Shown one piece after another: positions 1 to 7,544 of a stretch of DNA of 64,000 bases. The notes below the pieces were generated by a model. It was not told where the DNA came from and ran no database searches. It saw only the letters and a program-made list of their open reading frames with translations. This DNA comes from an uncultured Anaerofilum sp. (GTDB lineage Bacteria > Bacillota > Clostridia > Oscillospirales > Ruminococcaceae). Within the stretch, counting starts at the first letter, position 1, and each line of letters begins with the position of its first letter. Position numbers and translations under genes: made by a program. The stretch is from NCBI GenBank assembly GCA_944385945.1, contig CALWZD010000039.1, forward strand, positions 1 through 64,000, in the 5' to 3' direction.

Positions 1-53
1 GCTTTACCGGCGGGAATCTGAAGCTTAATGTAGCCAGTTACCTTTTGCGCCAT
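1..53 (-). CDS. rplK: 50S ribosomal protein L11, N-terminal fragment
   Basis: The minus strand encodes MAQKVTGYIKLQIPAGKA, the highly conserved start of ribosomal protein L11, then runs off the window edge. L11 binds 23S rRNA in the GTPase-associated centre. The ATG at 53 has a GGAGGTG ribosome site at 62-68. It is the last gene seen of the rpmG-secE-nusG-rplK order typical of Firmicutes. Only 17 codons are present, but the match to the family start is unambiguous. Confidence 0.93.
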   Translation of the reverse strand, partial: MAQKVTGYIKLQIPAGK

Positions 54-75
54 TTTAACTGCACCTCCAAAATTT

Positions 76-140
76 GTGGTAAGTTAGCGGGCTTGCGGCA
101 CACACGCCGTGCCCTCCCACGGGCATGAGAACTCACGCCC
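76..140 (-). promoter_or_regulatory. Structured leader upstream of rplK, possible L1-responsive site
   Basis: Read on the minus strand, the nusG-rplK spacer holds a 9-bp hairpin (140-132 with 129-121, one G-T pair) followed by GTGGGAGG at 120-113, whose GTGG can pair with CCAC at 79-76 just before the rplK ribosome site. A GTGGGAG...CCAC arrangement before rplK is, as I recall, shared by many Firmicutes, and the rplK-rplA operon is autoregulated by L1 in E. coli. Assignment to L1 control is inference. Confidence 0.4.
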
Positions 141-182
141 TATAAAAACCGCATTGCGGCTCTTACCATGTGTTTAAAAAAA

Positions 183-704
183 TCAAATCGGTTTTACTTG
201 GTCAAGACCCAGTTCCGCCGGGGTTTCACGGCCAAACATGGAAACTGTGACCTGAACCTGCTTTTTGTCAAGGTCGATGTTGGTTACGATACCTGCAAAG
301 CCCTTCAGCGGCCCTGCGATGATCTCAACATTTCCACCCACCTCGTAATCGACCGTAAGCTGCTCGCGGGTATCTACACCAAGTGCTTCCACTTCCGCCT
401 CGGAAAGAGGAACGGGCTTGGAGGAAGGGCCAACAAAGCCCGTAACGCCACGGCAGTTGCGCACGATGTACCAGCTTTCGTCGGACATCACCATTTTTAC
501 CAGCACATAGCCGGGGAAAAGCTTGCGCTCTACCTGACGGGACTTTCCGTCCTTTACCTCTACCGCCTGTTCGGTAGGGATACGCACCTCGTGGATCAGA
601 TCCTGCAAACGACGGTTCTCTACGATGGTTTGCAAGGTGTCTGCCACCTTATTCTCATAGCCGGAATAGGTATGAACAACATACCACATTGCTTGTTCTT
701 CCAT
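183..704 (-). CDS. nusG: Transcription termination/antitermination factor NusG
   Basis: A 173-residue protein that matches NusG along its whole length: the N-terminal NGN domain (WYVVHTYSGYENKVA at the start, KLFPGYVLV near residue 60) that contacts RNA polymerase, and a C-terminal KOW domain (GPLKGFAGIV near 130-140) that contacts NusE or Rho. It acts in the cytoplasm on elongating polymerase. It lies 43 bp after secE and before rplK, as in most Bacteria. GGAGGTG about ten bases upstream fixes the ATG at 704. Confidence 0.96.
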   Translation of the reverse strand: MEEQAMWYVVHTYSGYENKVADTLQTIVENRRLQDLIHEVRIPTEQAVEVKDGKSRQVERKLFPGYVLVKMVMSDESWYIVRNCRGVTGFVGPSSKPVPLSEAEVEALGVDTREQLTVDYEVGGNVEIIAGPLKGFAGIVTNIDLDKKQVQVTVSMFGRETPAELGLDQVKPI

Positions 705-747
705 CTCAACAGCACCTCCGTCTGCTTATTCTCCGCATTCCATCAGC

Positions 748-1041
748 TTATGCGCCGATCGCCAGCTTCAGCAGAGTGATAAAGCTGGTATCCAGTGCCA
801 ACACAACCACGCTGGCAATGACCATCACCACCAGCACCACGATGGTGTTGTTGATGATTTGTTTTTTGCTCGGCCATACAACCTTTTTCATCTCGCTTTT
901 CACATCACGAAAATACTTGGCGATGCTTTTTGCGCTATGCTTTACCGATTGTCCGACACGCACAAAAAAATTCGGTTTTTTCTGAGATTTGTCAGAAACA
1001 GCTTTGCTCTTGTCGGCCTTTGCATTCTGCTTGTCAGCCAT
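748..1041 (-). CDS. secE: Preprotein translocase subunit SecE
   Basis: A 97-residue SecE, the small membrane subunit that clamps SecY in the Sec translocon. The first 40 residues are Lys-rich and cytoplasmic; the signature KSEMKKVVWPSKKQ is followed by one hydrophobic helix (about residues 65-90). The single membrane span is normal for Gram-positive SecE. It sits between rpmG (16 bp upstream) and nusG, the canonical order, and shares the promoter at 1310-1338. Confidence 0.95.
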   Translation of the reverse strand: MADKQNAKADKSKAVSDKSQKKPNFFVRVGQSVKHSAKSIAKYFRDVKSEMKKVVWPSKKQIINNTIVVLVVMVIASVVVLALDTSFITLLKLAIGA

Positions 1042-1056
1042 ATCGCTCCGCCTTTC

Positions 1057-1206
1057 TTACTTTGTCTCACGATGAACAGTATGCTTTTTGCAGAAGCGGC
1101 AATACTTTTTCATCTCCAGCCGGTCGGGGCTGTTCTTCTTGTTCTTCATGGTGTTGTAATTGCGCTGTTTGCACTCTGTGCAGGCCAGTGTAATTTTCAC
1201 TCTCAT
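1057..1206 (-). CDS. rpmG: 50S ribosomal protein L33
   Basis: A 49-residue L33 starting [17 protein letters not shown] and ending [14 protein letters not shown]. The four cysteines (CTEC and CRFC) make this the zinc-binding (C+) form of L33. The ATG at 1206 has GGAGGTG at 1214-1219 on the minus strand. It is the first gene of the rpmG-secE-nusG-rplK transcription unit. A longer reading frame extends upstream but lacks a ribosome site and runs into the promoter, so the short form is chosen. Confidence 0.95.
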   Translation of the reverse strand: MRVKITLACTECKQRNYNTMKNKKNSPDRLEMKKYCRFCKKHTVHRETK

Positions 1207-1309
1207 TCTTCGGCACCTCCATTTAACGGTTCGTTTAGCCTCCCTCATGCAGGCAGGGACGTGCGCAAAATTGCACACAAAAAATACCCCTACACAAAGA
1301 GGTGTTTTT

Positions 1310-1338
1310 ATACTAGCATATCTTATGCCGTTCGTCAA
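1310..1338 (-). promoter_or_regulatory. Sigma-A promoter of rpmG-secE-nusG
   Basis: On the minus strand TTGACG (1338-1333) and TAGTAT (1315-1310) are separated by 17 bp, about 105 bp before rpmG. A weak hairpin with a T-run follows at 1309-1280 and could attenuate, but I give that little weight. Confidence 0.75.
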
Positions 1339-1402
1339 GCCCCAAATTTGCCTTTTTGTTGGATTTTTTCCCGTTTTTTCCCTGTTTTCTTTTGTATATC
1401 CC

Positions 1403-1432
1403 GTGACAAACGGTACTGAAATGTGGTATGAT
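1403..1432 (+). promoter_or_regulatory. Sigma-A promoter of ddl-murI
   Basis: GTGACA (1403-1408) and TATGAT (1427-1432) are 18 bp apart, with a TGTGG stretch before the -10. They lie about 100 bp before ddl and are divergent from the rpmG promoter. Confidence 0.6.
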
Positions 1433-1530
1433 AAACATACCTATGAAATATGCGCTGTAAAAAACCGATTTTGCAGTCGCTTTCCAAATACACTGTACGC
1501 ATTCGGCGTACCAGAAGGAGTTTTTTCATT

Positions 1531-2607
1531 ATGTCCAAACAAACCGCTTTGCTCGTGTTTGGCGGTGTGTCCAGCGAGCATGAGATCAGCCGTCTGTCTG
1601 CTGCGTGTTGGGCAAGGTCGCTCGACCGCAGCAAATTCGAGCTGCTTTATCTTGGCATCACCAAACAGGGCAAATGGCTTTTGTTCGAAGGCGATGCCGA
1701 TGCCATCGCCGACGGCAGTTGGGAAACCGGCAGTGTCACCCCCTGTGTTCTCAGCCCTGATAGAAACCATCACGGTCTGGTAGTGCTGGGCGAACAGCCA
1801 CGTGTCGTGCATATCGACGTTGTATTGCCCATCTTGCACGGCAAAAACGGCGAAGACGGCACCATTCAGGGATTGCTGGAACTTTCGGGTATCCCTTACG
1901 TCGGTTGCGGTGTGCTGGCGGCTGCCTGTTGCATGGACAAAGCAGTTACCAACACACTGTTAGACGCAGCCGGCATTGCTCGCTGCGAGTGGGATTGGGC
2001 GTGGGCAGAGGACGCTCTTGCCGAGTTCGACGCTCTTGCCTCCCGTTTAGAGCAGTCGCTGCACTATCCTATTTTTGTAAAACCTGCCAACGCAGGCAGC
2101 AGTGTTGGCATCAGCAAAGCTGTAAATAAGCAAGAGCTGAAAAAAGCCATTGAAGTTGCTGCAAAAGAAGACCGCAAGATCGTTTTTGAACGGTTCGTGC
2201 AAGGGCAAGAGGTCGAATGTGCTGTCATCGGCAACCATACTCCCACATCCACTTTGCCGGGCGAGATTTTGGCAAGTCAGGATTTTTACACCTACGATGA
2301 CAAATATGTCTGCGGTACTTCCCGTACCCAGATTCCGGCAAACCTTTCGCAGCAGCAACTGGAACAGGTACAGCAACAGGCAGTAAAAGCCTACAAAGCT
2401 TTGGGCTGCGAGGGGCTGACCCGTGTCGATTTCTTTGTGGAAAAGGGAACGGGTGCTATTTTGCTGAACGAGTTGAACACCTTGCCCGGCTTTACCGCCA
2501 TCAGTATGTATCCGCAGCTGATGGCACATTACGGTACGCCTCTGCCACAGCTGATGGAACAGCTGATCGCACTGGCAATGGAAAGGACGGCGAAGCACAA
2601 TGGATAA
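1531..2607 (+). CDS. ddl: D-alanine--D-alanine ligase
   Basis: A 358-residue cytoplasmic ATP-grasp ligase that joins two D-Ala for peptidoglycan precursors. Visible family marks are the N-terminal FGGVSSEHEISR, LHGKNGEDGTIQGLLE with the catalytic Glu, the ATP loop VKPANAGSSVGISK and the C-terminal metal-binding NELNTLPGFT. The omega-loop region reads FYTYDDKYVCG; the K-Y pair is that of ordinary D-Ala-D-Ala enzymes, not the His of D-Ala-D-Lac (VanA) ligases. AGAAGGAG at 1513-1520 selects the ATG at 1531 over an upstream in-frame ATG. It overlaps murI by 8 bp, so the two wall enzymes are translationally coupled. Confidence 0.95.
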   Translation: MSKQTALLVFGGVSSEHEISRLSAACWARSLDRSKFELLYLGITKQGKWLLFEGDADAIADGSWETGSVTPCVLSPDRNHHGLVVLGEQPRVVHIDVVLPILHGKNGEDGTIQGLLELSGIPYVGCGVLAAACCMDKAVTNTLLDAAGIARCEWDWAWAEDALAEFDALASRLEQSLHYPIFVKPANAGSSVGISKAVNKQELKKAIEVAAKEDRKIVFERFVQGQEVECAVIGNHTPTSTLPGEILASQDFYTYDDKYVCGTSRTQIPANLSQQQLEQVQQQAVKAYKALGCEGLTRVDFFVEKGTGAILLNELNTLPGFTAISMYPQLMAHYGTPLPQLMEQLIALAMERTAKHNG

Positions 2608-3430
2608 CCGCCCCATCGGTGTGTTCGATTCCGGTTTGGGCGGTCTGACCGCTGTGCGAGAGCTGAAAAAAGTGTTGCCAAACGAAAATATCATCTATTT
2701 TGGCGACACGGGGCGAGTACCTTACGGCGGACGCAGTACCAAAACCATCTTGCAGTACGCAAAAGAGGATATTGCTTTTTTGCTTTCCAAAGATGTAAAA
2801 TGTGTCATGGCAGCCTGTGGCACTGTCAGCAGTACCTTGCCGGCATCTGTGGCACAAGCGTTGCCTGTCCCCTTTATCGGGGTGGTCGAAGCCACCGCAA
2901 AAGCCGCTGCCAAAGCCACCCGCAGCGGTATCATCGGCATCATCGGCACGGCTGCTACCGTGCGCAGTAAAAGCTACGAACAGCAGTTGAAAGCTTTGCT
3001 GCCCAACTGTACTACCGTTGCTCGTGCCTGCCCGATGTTCGTTCCGCTTGTGGAAAACGGCTATCTGGGCAAAGGCAACCCCATTACCACCGCCATTGCG
3101 CAAGAGTATTTGCAACCGCTGAAAGAAGCCGGTGTGGACACCTTGATTATGGGTTGCACCCATTACCCTCTTATCGCTGACATCATCGGCGAAGTGATGG
3201 GAGATTCGGTTCGTTTAATCGACCCCGGCAAAGAAACCGCCCACGCAGCACAGCAGATTTTGCAGCAAAAAGATCTGCTGGCACGAAATAACGGGAAAGC
3301 CGATTATTTTGTGAGCGACTCGGTAGATTCTTTCCGCACCATTGCAAACCTGTTTTTGGGCGAATATGCGGGTGGTGACGTGACCCAAATCGACATCGAC
3401 CGCTATCAGCTTACCATCTCCAACCCATAA
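2600..3430 (+). CDS. murI: Glutamate racemase
   Basis: A 276-residue racemase that supplies D-Glu for peptidoglycan. The N-terminus IGVFDSGLGGLTAVREL is diagnostic (Asp10-Ser11). The two catalytic cysteines are Cys73 (in AACGTVSS) and Cys186 (in GCTHYPL). The first motif normally reads CNT; here Asn is Gly74, a substitution next to the catalytic base. Length is normal and the start overlaps the end of ddl, so both are made together for wall synthesis. Confidence 0.94.
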   Translation: MDNRPIGVFDSGLGGLTAVRELKKVLPNENIIYFGDTGRVPYGGRSTKTILQYAKEDIAFLLSKDVKCVMAACGTVSSTLPASVAQALPVPFIGVVEATAKAAAKATRSGIIGIIGTAATVRSKSYEQQLKALLPNCTTVARACPMFVPLVENGYLGKGNPITTAIAQEYLQPLKEAGVDTLIMGCTHYPLIADIIGEVMGDSVRLIDPGKETAHAAQQILQQKDLLARNNGKADYFVSDSVDSFRTIANLFLGEYAGGDVTQIDIDRYQLTISNP

Positions 3431-3444
3431 AAGGGAGGACTGTT

Positions 3445-3873
3445 TTGAAAAAGGATTATTTGATATGCATCGACGGCACGATGGAGCGTGACGGAGAGCA
3501 AGAGCGTGAACGTGTACAGCTAAAGACCCGTGGTGGTTTTGTTCATAAGGACGGTAATTTCTTTATCACCTATGAAGAAAGCGAAACCACCGGCTACGCT
3601 GGCTGTACCACTACCGTCAAAGCTTCGCAGGACGGCACCCGTGTAGCAATGCTGCGCTACGGCCCTGCCGCAAGTCAGTTGATTATCGAAAAAGGCGTTC
3701 GCCATGTCTGTCATTACGACACCGGCGTGGGGACGCTTAGTTTGGGGGTCGCTGCCGACGAAATTCAGTGCGAACTTACCCCAAACGGTGGAATTTTAAA
3801 ATTCAGCTATACCTTGGATAGCGGTACGCAAGAGCTTAGCCGCAATCTGGTTACTGTTACTGTTACAAAATGA
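3445..3873 (+). CDS. DUF1934 (YwiB-like) beta-barrel protein
   Basis: A 142-residue protein of the DUF1934/YwiB family, a small lipocalin-like beta-barrel whose function is unknown. In B. subtilis ywiB also lies directly before argS, and the same order is kept here (26 bp to argS). It has no signal peptide, so it is probably cytoplasmic. The start is a TTG at 3445 with AGGGAGGA ending six bases upstream; no ATG fits. The family call rests on size, predicted strands and synteny, because no catalytic motif is visible. Confidence 0.8.
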   Translation: MKKDYLICIDGTMERDGEQERERVQLKTRGGFVHKDGNFFITYEESETTGYAGCTTTVKASQDGTRVAMLRYGPAASQLIIEKGVRHVCHYDTGVGTLSLGVAADEIQCELTPNGGILKFSYTLDSGTQELSRNLVTVTVTK

Positions 3874-3899
3874 AGTGAAATATAAAGGAGATAACCGCA

Positions 3900-5654
3900 A
3901 TGACCGAGATTTTTTCTAAAAATCCCCGCAGTGCAGTCATGCAGCAAGCCCACGAACTGCTGGTGAACGCCGCTACCGCAGCGATGGAGAAAGGCGACCT
4001 GCCCCAAACCGAGCTGCCCGACTTTATCGTTGAGATTCCCGCCGACAACCGCAACGGCGACTTGGCTTCGAATCTGGCTCTTGCCGGCGCAAAAGCATTC
4101 CGCTGCGCTCCCCGCAAGGTTGCCGATGCCATCGCTGCCAACCTGCCCGACCTGAGCGATACTCTGTTTGAAAAAGTAGAGATTGCCGGCCCCGGATTCA
4201 TCAACCTGTTCTTGTCCCAAAGCTATTTTGCCGACGTTGTACGTGCAGCCGTTGGCAGCAGCCAGTATGGTCGCACTGATTTTGGCAAAGGCGGAAAAAT
4301 CAACGTTGAATTTGTTTCGGCAAACCCCACCGGCCCTATGCACTTGGGCAACGCCCGTGGCGGTGCTTTGGGCGATTGCCTTGCAGCCGTACTGGATTGG
4401 GCAGGCTATGACGTGACCCGTGAATTTCTCATCAACGATGCCGGTAACCAGATCGTTAAATTCGGCAAAAGCCTTGCTGCCCGTTATTTGCAGCATTTCA
4501 AGGGCGAAGATGCCGTACCTTTCCCCGAAGACGGCTATCAGGGCGAAGACATCAAAGTACGTGCTGCCCAGTTTGCCGAGGAAGTAGGCGACCGCTATGT
4601 AAACGCAACCGCCGAAGAATTGCAGCAAACCATCACCGCATTTGCACTGCCGAAGAACGTGCAGGGTCTGCGTGACGACTTGGGCAAATACCGCATCGAA
4701 TACGACGTATGGTTTAGTGAAATGGCCTTGCACAACAGCGGTGCTGTAAAAGAGGTCGTGGACAAACTCACCGCTATGGGCGCAACCTACGAAAAGGACG
4801 GCGCAATTTGGTATCGTTCCAGCCAGTACAGCGCAAAATATGGCGTAAACAAAAAGAAGAACGACGACGGCGAAGAAGAAGAAAAGGACGAAGTTTTGGT
4901 ACGTGCCAACGGCATTCCTACCTATTTTGCAGCCGACATCGCTTACCACTATAACAAATTTGCTGTACGTGGTTTTGACCGTGCCATCGACGTATGGGGT
5001 GCTGACCACCACGGTCACGTTGCCCGTATGAAAGGCGCACTGGACGCCATCGGTCTGGACGGCGAAAAACTGGACGTTGTATTGATGCAGCTGGTACGTC
5101 TGGTTCGTGACGGCGAGCCTGTGCGTATGAGTAAGCGTACCGGTAAAGCAATCACTTTGACCGACCTGCTGGACGAAGTGCCCATTGATTCGGCACGTTT
5201 CCTGTTCAATATGCGTGAGCCGAGCAGCCAAATGGAGTTCGATTTGGACTTGGCACTCAAACAGGACAGCGAAAACCCAGTATACTACGTGCAGTACGCA
5301 CACGCCCGTATCTGTTCGATTTTGAAGAAGATGGCAGAAGACGGCGTTGCATTTGAGGGCATCGAAAATTGTCGCACCGAGCTTTTGACCGACCCTGCCG
5401 AGCGTGAACTGATTCGTCACATTGGCAGCTTTGCAGATGAGATCATCACTGCTGCAAAGAACTACGACCCTGCACGAATCACCCGTTATGTGGTAGATTT
5501 GGCAACTTTGTATCACAAGTTCTACAACGCTTGCCGTGTACGTGATGCCGAGCCCGAACTGCGTCAGGCACGTTTGGCACTGTGCATGGCTGTAAAGAAC
5601 ATCATTTGCAGCGTGTTGAGTATGTTCAAGATCACCATTCCCGAAACGATGTAA
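3900..5654 (+). CDS. argS: Arginyl-tRNA synthetase
   Basis: A 584-residue class I synthetase that charges tRNA-Arg. It shows the N-terminal additional domain (about 1-110), the HIGH-type motif in NPTGPMHLGNARGG, the RMSKRTGK form of KMSKS, and the C-terminal DALR anticodon-binding domain (YVQYAHARICSI onward). An acidic/lysine insertion (KKKNDDGEEEEKDE, about 320-333) is a surface loop. AAAGGAG precedes the ATG at 3900. It is the last gene of the ddl-murI-DUF1934-argS run and is followed directly by the repeat/terminator cluster at 5659-5810. No T-box leader is present. Confidence 0.96.
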   Translation: MTEIFSKNPRSAVMQQAHELLVNAATAAMEKGDLPQTELPDFIVEIPADNRNGDLASNLALAGAKAFRCAPRKVADAIAANLPDLSDTLFEKVEIAGPGFINLFLSQSYFADVVRAAVGSSQYGRTDFGKGGKINVEFVSANPTGPMHLGNARGGALGDCLAAVLDWAGYDVTREFLINDAGNQIVKFGKSLAARYLQHFKGEDAVPFPEDGYQGEDIKVRAAQFAEEVGDRYVNATAEELQQTITAFALPKNVQGLRDDLGKYRIEYDVWFSEMALHNSGAVKEVVDKLTAMGATYEKDGAIWYRSSQYSAKYGVNKKKNDDGEEEEKDEVLVRANGIPTYFAADIAYHYNKFAVRGFDRAIDVWGADHHGHVARMKGALDAIGLDGEKLDVVLMQLVRLVRDGEPVRMSKRTGKAITLTDLLDEVPIDSARFLFNMREPSSQMEFDLDLALKQDSENPVYYVQYAHARICSILKKMAEDGVAFEGIENCRTELLTDPAERELIRHIGSFADEIITAAKNYDPARITRYVVDLATLYHKFYNACRVRDAEPELRQARLALCMAVKNIICSVLSMFKITIPETM

Positions 5655-5658
5655 TGTT

Positions 5659-5779
5659 GCCTTTTGAAAAAAGGCAAACAAAACCTCACCTTTTGAAAAA
5701 AGGCAAACAAAACCTCACCTTTTGGAAAAAGGTGAACGAAAACTCCCACCTTTTGAAAAAGGTGGACGAAAACTTTCAA
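5659..5779 (+). repeat. Four tandem ~30-bp hairpin units after argS
   Basis: Four head-to-tail units begin near 5659, 5688, 5718 and 5747, with consensus RCCTTTTGAAAAARGGY followed by RAACRAAACYTC. Each is a small hairpin (CCTTTT pairing with AAAAGG). The same unit occurs twice after four other genes in the window (see 11737, 32465, 46239, 61432), always between stop codon and terminator. Read in frame it gives spurious HLLKKVDENF-like peptides that should not be annotated as protein. Confidence 0.85.
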
Positions 5780-5783
5780 CTAC

Positions 5784-5810
5784 AAAAGGCAGGTCGTCGA
5801 CCTGCCTTTT
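5784..5810 (+). terminator. Terminator of argS
   Basis: A perfect 13-bp stem (AAAAGGCAGGTCG with CGACCTGCCTTTT) around a single central T, T-rich on both strands, so it can act in both directions. It is the terminator part of the dispersed composite 3' end. Confidence 0.88.
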
Positions 5811-5844
5811 GTGTGTTTTACCCATTATCACCAATGCCAAGCAA

Positions 5845-5905
5845 CGACACGAGGGGACTAAGCATCTTTTGTGCGCCAGCACCTTGATGCGTGTCCGCTC
5901 TGTCG
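5845..5905 (+). repeat. Palindromic intergenic element, copy A
   Basis: Nested stems: CGACA/TGTCG (5845-5849 with 5901-5905), GAGGGGAC/GTCCGCTC (5851-5858 with 5893-5900, one mismatch), GCATC/GATGC (5862-5866 with 5886-5890) and GTGC/GCAC (5871-5874 with 5879-5882). The core TAAGCATCTTTT...CTTGATGC is shared with copies B, C and D. It lies between the argS terminator and that of the facing ABC operon. Confidence 0.8.
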
Positions 5906-5940
5906 GTGCGCTCCCTTTGCACCATATTCGTTGCAAAGAA

Positions 5941-5966
5941 AAAAGCAGGTCAGCCGACCTGCTTTT
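5941..5966 (-). terminator. Terminator of the amino-acid ABC operon
   Basis: An 11-bp perfect stem AAAAGCAGGTC/GACCTGCTTTT with loop AGCC, 11 bp past the stop of the minus-strand ATPase gene. It resembles the GCAGGTC core of the composite terminators. Confidence 0.82.
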
Positions 5967-5977
5967 CAACCCATCTG

Positions 5978-6769
5978 TTATAAGTTTTTGCTTTTGTTTA
6001 CGAAAGCTTTGGTCAACTCGCTTTTAGGCGTGTCAAATACCTGTTGTGGTGTGCCTTCTTCTTCGATTTTTCCGTTTGCCATAAAAATGACCTTGTCGGA
6101 TACATTGTAGGCAAAGTCCATCTCGTGGGTCACTACGATCATTGTGGTGTGTCGTTCCCGCAATTCTTTCATGACACGCAGCACCTCGCCGGTCAGTTCC
6201 GGATCAAGCGCACTGGTCGGCTCGTCAAAGCAGAGAATATCCGGTTCCAGTGCCAGAGCACGTGCGATTGCTACTCGCTGTTGCTGTCCACCCGATAGCT
6301 GAAACGGATAACTGTCCGCTTTTTGCTCTAAGCCTACATCTTTTAAAATCTGCCTGGCTTTTTTGCGGTTGTTTTGTATCGCTTCTTTGCTCGGTTTTCG
6401 TTTTTGCTGTTTTGCACGGTCTTTTTCCTGCAGATCCATCGCCAGCGTTACATTTTCCAGCACTGTGTACTGCGGAAATAAATTGAACGATTGAAACACC
6501 AACCCAAAATGCAGCCGTTTTTGGCGAATCTCGTCCGAAGTCGCTGTTTTGGCATCCGTTGCATCAAACAATATCCCGTCGTTCAAGGTGATTTTTCCGC
6601 CGTTTGGCTTTTCCAAAAAATTCAAACAGCGCAGCAACGTCGTTTTTCCACTGCCGGAAGACCCAATAATGGACAGCACCTGCCCTTTGTCGAGCGTAAA
6701 ATCAATGCCTTTCAGCACGTCTAATGCACCGTATTTTTTTGTAAGCCCCGAAACCTGTAACATTGCCAT
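5978..6769 (-). CDS. Polar amino acid ABC transporter, ATP-binding protein
   Basis: About 263 residues of the GlnQ/HisP type, the ATPase that powers amino-acid import together with the permease at 6775 and the lipoprotein at 7545. Walker A is GSSGSGKTT, followed by a Q-loop (VFQSFNLFP), the signature LSGGQQQR, Walker B ILCFDEPTSALD and the switch His in VVTHEMDF. Three ATGs lie close together; AGAGGG is eight bases before the second, at 6769, which is preferred to the one overlapping the permease stop at 6775. Specific substrate is unknown. Confidence 0.92.
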   Translation of the reverse strand: MAMLQVSGLTKKYGALDVLKGIDFTLDKGQVLSIIGSSGSGKTTLLRCLNFLEKPNGGKITLNDGILFDATDAKTATSDEIRQKRLHFGLVFQSFNLFPQYTVLENVTLAMDLQEKDRAKQQKRKPSKEAIQNNRKKARQILKDVGLEQKADSYPFQLSGGQQQRVAIARALALEPDILCFDEPTSALDPELTGEVLRVMKELRERHTTMIVVTHEMDFAYNVSDKVIFMANGKIEEEGTPQQVFDTPKSELTKAFVNKSKNL

Positions 6770-6774
6770 GCACA

Positions 6775-7431
6775 TTACCCTCTAAAATAGTTCAGTTTTT
6801 TCTCCATTGCCCCAAACGCCAAGGTGAGAAGTCCGTTGAATACCAGATAGAACACACCAGTATAGAACAACGGCCAGATGATCGCCTGTTGTGCTACGAT
6901 GTCCTGTGCAGCCCGAATCAGTTCTCCTACTGCGATGACACGGGCAAGTGAGGTATCTTTTACCAAGGTGATAACTTCATTGCTCAAAGGTGCCAAAATG
7001 CGTTTTACCACCTGAAGCAGAACGATTTTGAAGAAAATTTGGCTGTCGGTCATGCCCAGTACCTGTCCTGCCTCGTACTGCCCTTTTGGAATGCTTTCGA
7101 TGCCTCCACGATAAATTTCAGAAAAATATGCTGCATAGTTGATGATAAACGCAATCATAACCGCACCCATACGGTTTTCGATGGGCATTCCGAACGCCAA
7201 ACCGGGCAGATAGAATACGATCATTACCTGAAGCATCAGCGGTGTGCCACGAATGACCCAAATAAACAGTCGTGTTAAAACACGCAACGGGGTCAGCTTG
7301 CTCATCGAGCCAAAGCAGACCACCAACCCCAACGGAAGCGATGCAACCAGCGTAACAACGAATAATAGGCAGGTGTTAGCAAACCCCCGCAGCAGTTCCA
7401 AGTTGATGCTCCAAAACGCACCGTCAAACAC
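6775..7431 (-). CDS. Polar amino acid ABC transporter, permease
   Basis: A 218-residue HisM/GlnP-type permease with about five membrane helices and the EAA loop (YEAGQVLGMTDSQIFFKIVLLQ) that docks to the ATPase. AAGGAG nine bases upstream selects GTG at 7431; the in-frame ATG further up would need translation through the hairpin at 7456-7504 and has no ribosome site. It forms the importer with the genes on either side. Substrate could be cystine, glutamine or a related amino acid. Confidence 0.91.
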   Translation of the reverse strand: MFDGAFWSINLELLRGFANTCLLFVVTLVASLPLGLVVCFGSMSKLTPLRVLTRLFIWVIRGTPLMLQVMIVFYLPGLAFGMPIENRMGAVMIAFIINYAAYFSEIYRGGIESIPKGQYEAGQVLGMTDSQIFFKIVLLQVVKRILAPLSNEVITLVKDTSLARVIAVGELIRAAQDIVAQQAIIWPLFYTGVFYLVFNGLLTLAFGAMEKKLNYFRG

Positions 7432-7455
7432 CTTACATCGCTCCTTACCGTGATA

Positions 7456-7504
7456 GAAAGCAACACCGCAAATGCCAAGTACCATCTGCTGCGGTGTTGC
7501 TTTC
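7456..7504 (-). other. 15-bp hairpin between binding-protein and permease genes
   Basis: A perfect 15-bp inverted repeat (GAAAGCAACACCGCA, 7456-7470, with its complement 7490-7504) and a 19-nt loop sits 40 bp after the binding-protein stop. No T-run follows on the minus strand, so it looks like an mRNA-stabilising or partial termination hairpin that would raise the ratio of binding protein to permease. Confidence 0.75.
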
Positions 7505-7544
7505 CTTTCGAATCATTATCCCTCTATGCGTATTTGTTTTACTT

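Noticed and set aside
1531..2607. Vancomycin-resistance type D-Ala-D-Lac ligase
   Set aside because: The omega-loop has the K-Y pair of ordinary Ddl enzymes and there are no vanH/vanX genes beside it.
3807..5681. 624-codon frame opposite argS
   Set aside because: A long antisense shadow caused by codon bias; the argS frame has all synthetase motifs.
5659..5810. Insertion sequence or MITE after argS
   Set aside because: No transposase, no target-site duplication and no terminal inverted repeats enclosing the whole; the position at stop codons fits a 3' module better.
5582..6110. Several open frames across the argS-glnQ spacer encoding HLLKKVDENF-like peptides
   Set aside because: They are read-through of the tandem hairpin repeats and palindromic element; they lack ribosome sites and the same peptides appear wherever the repeat occurs.
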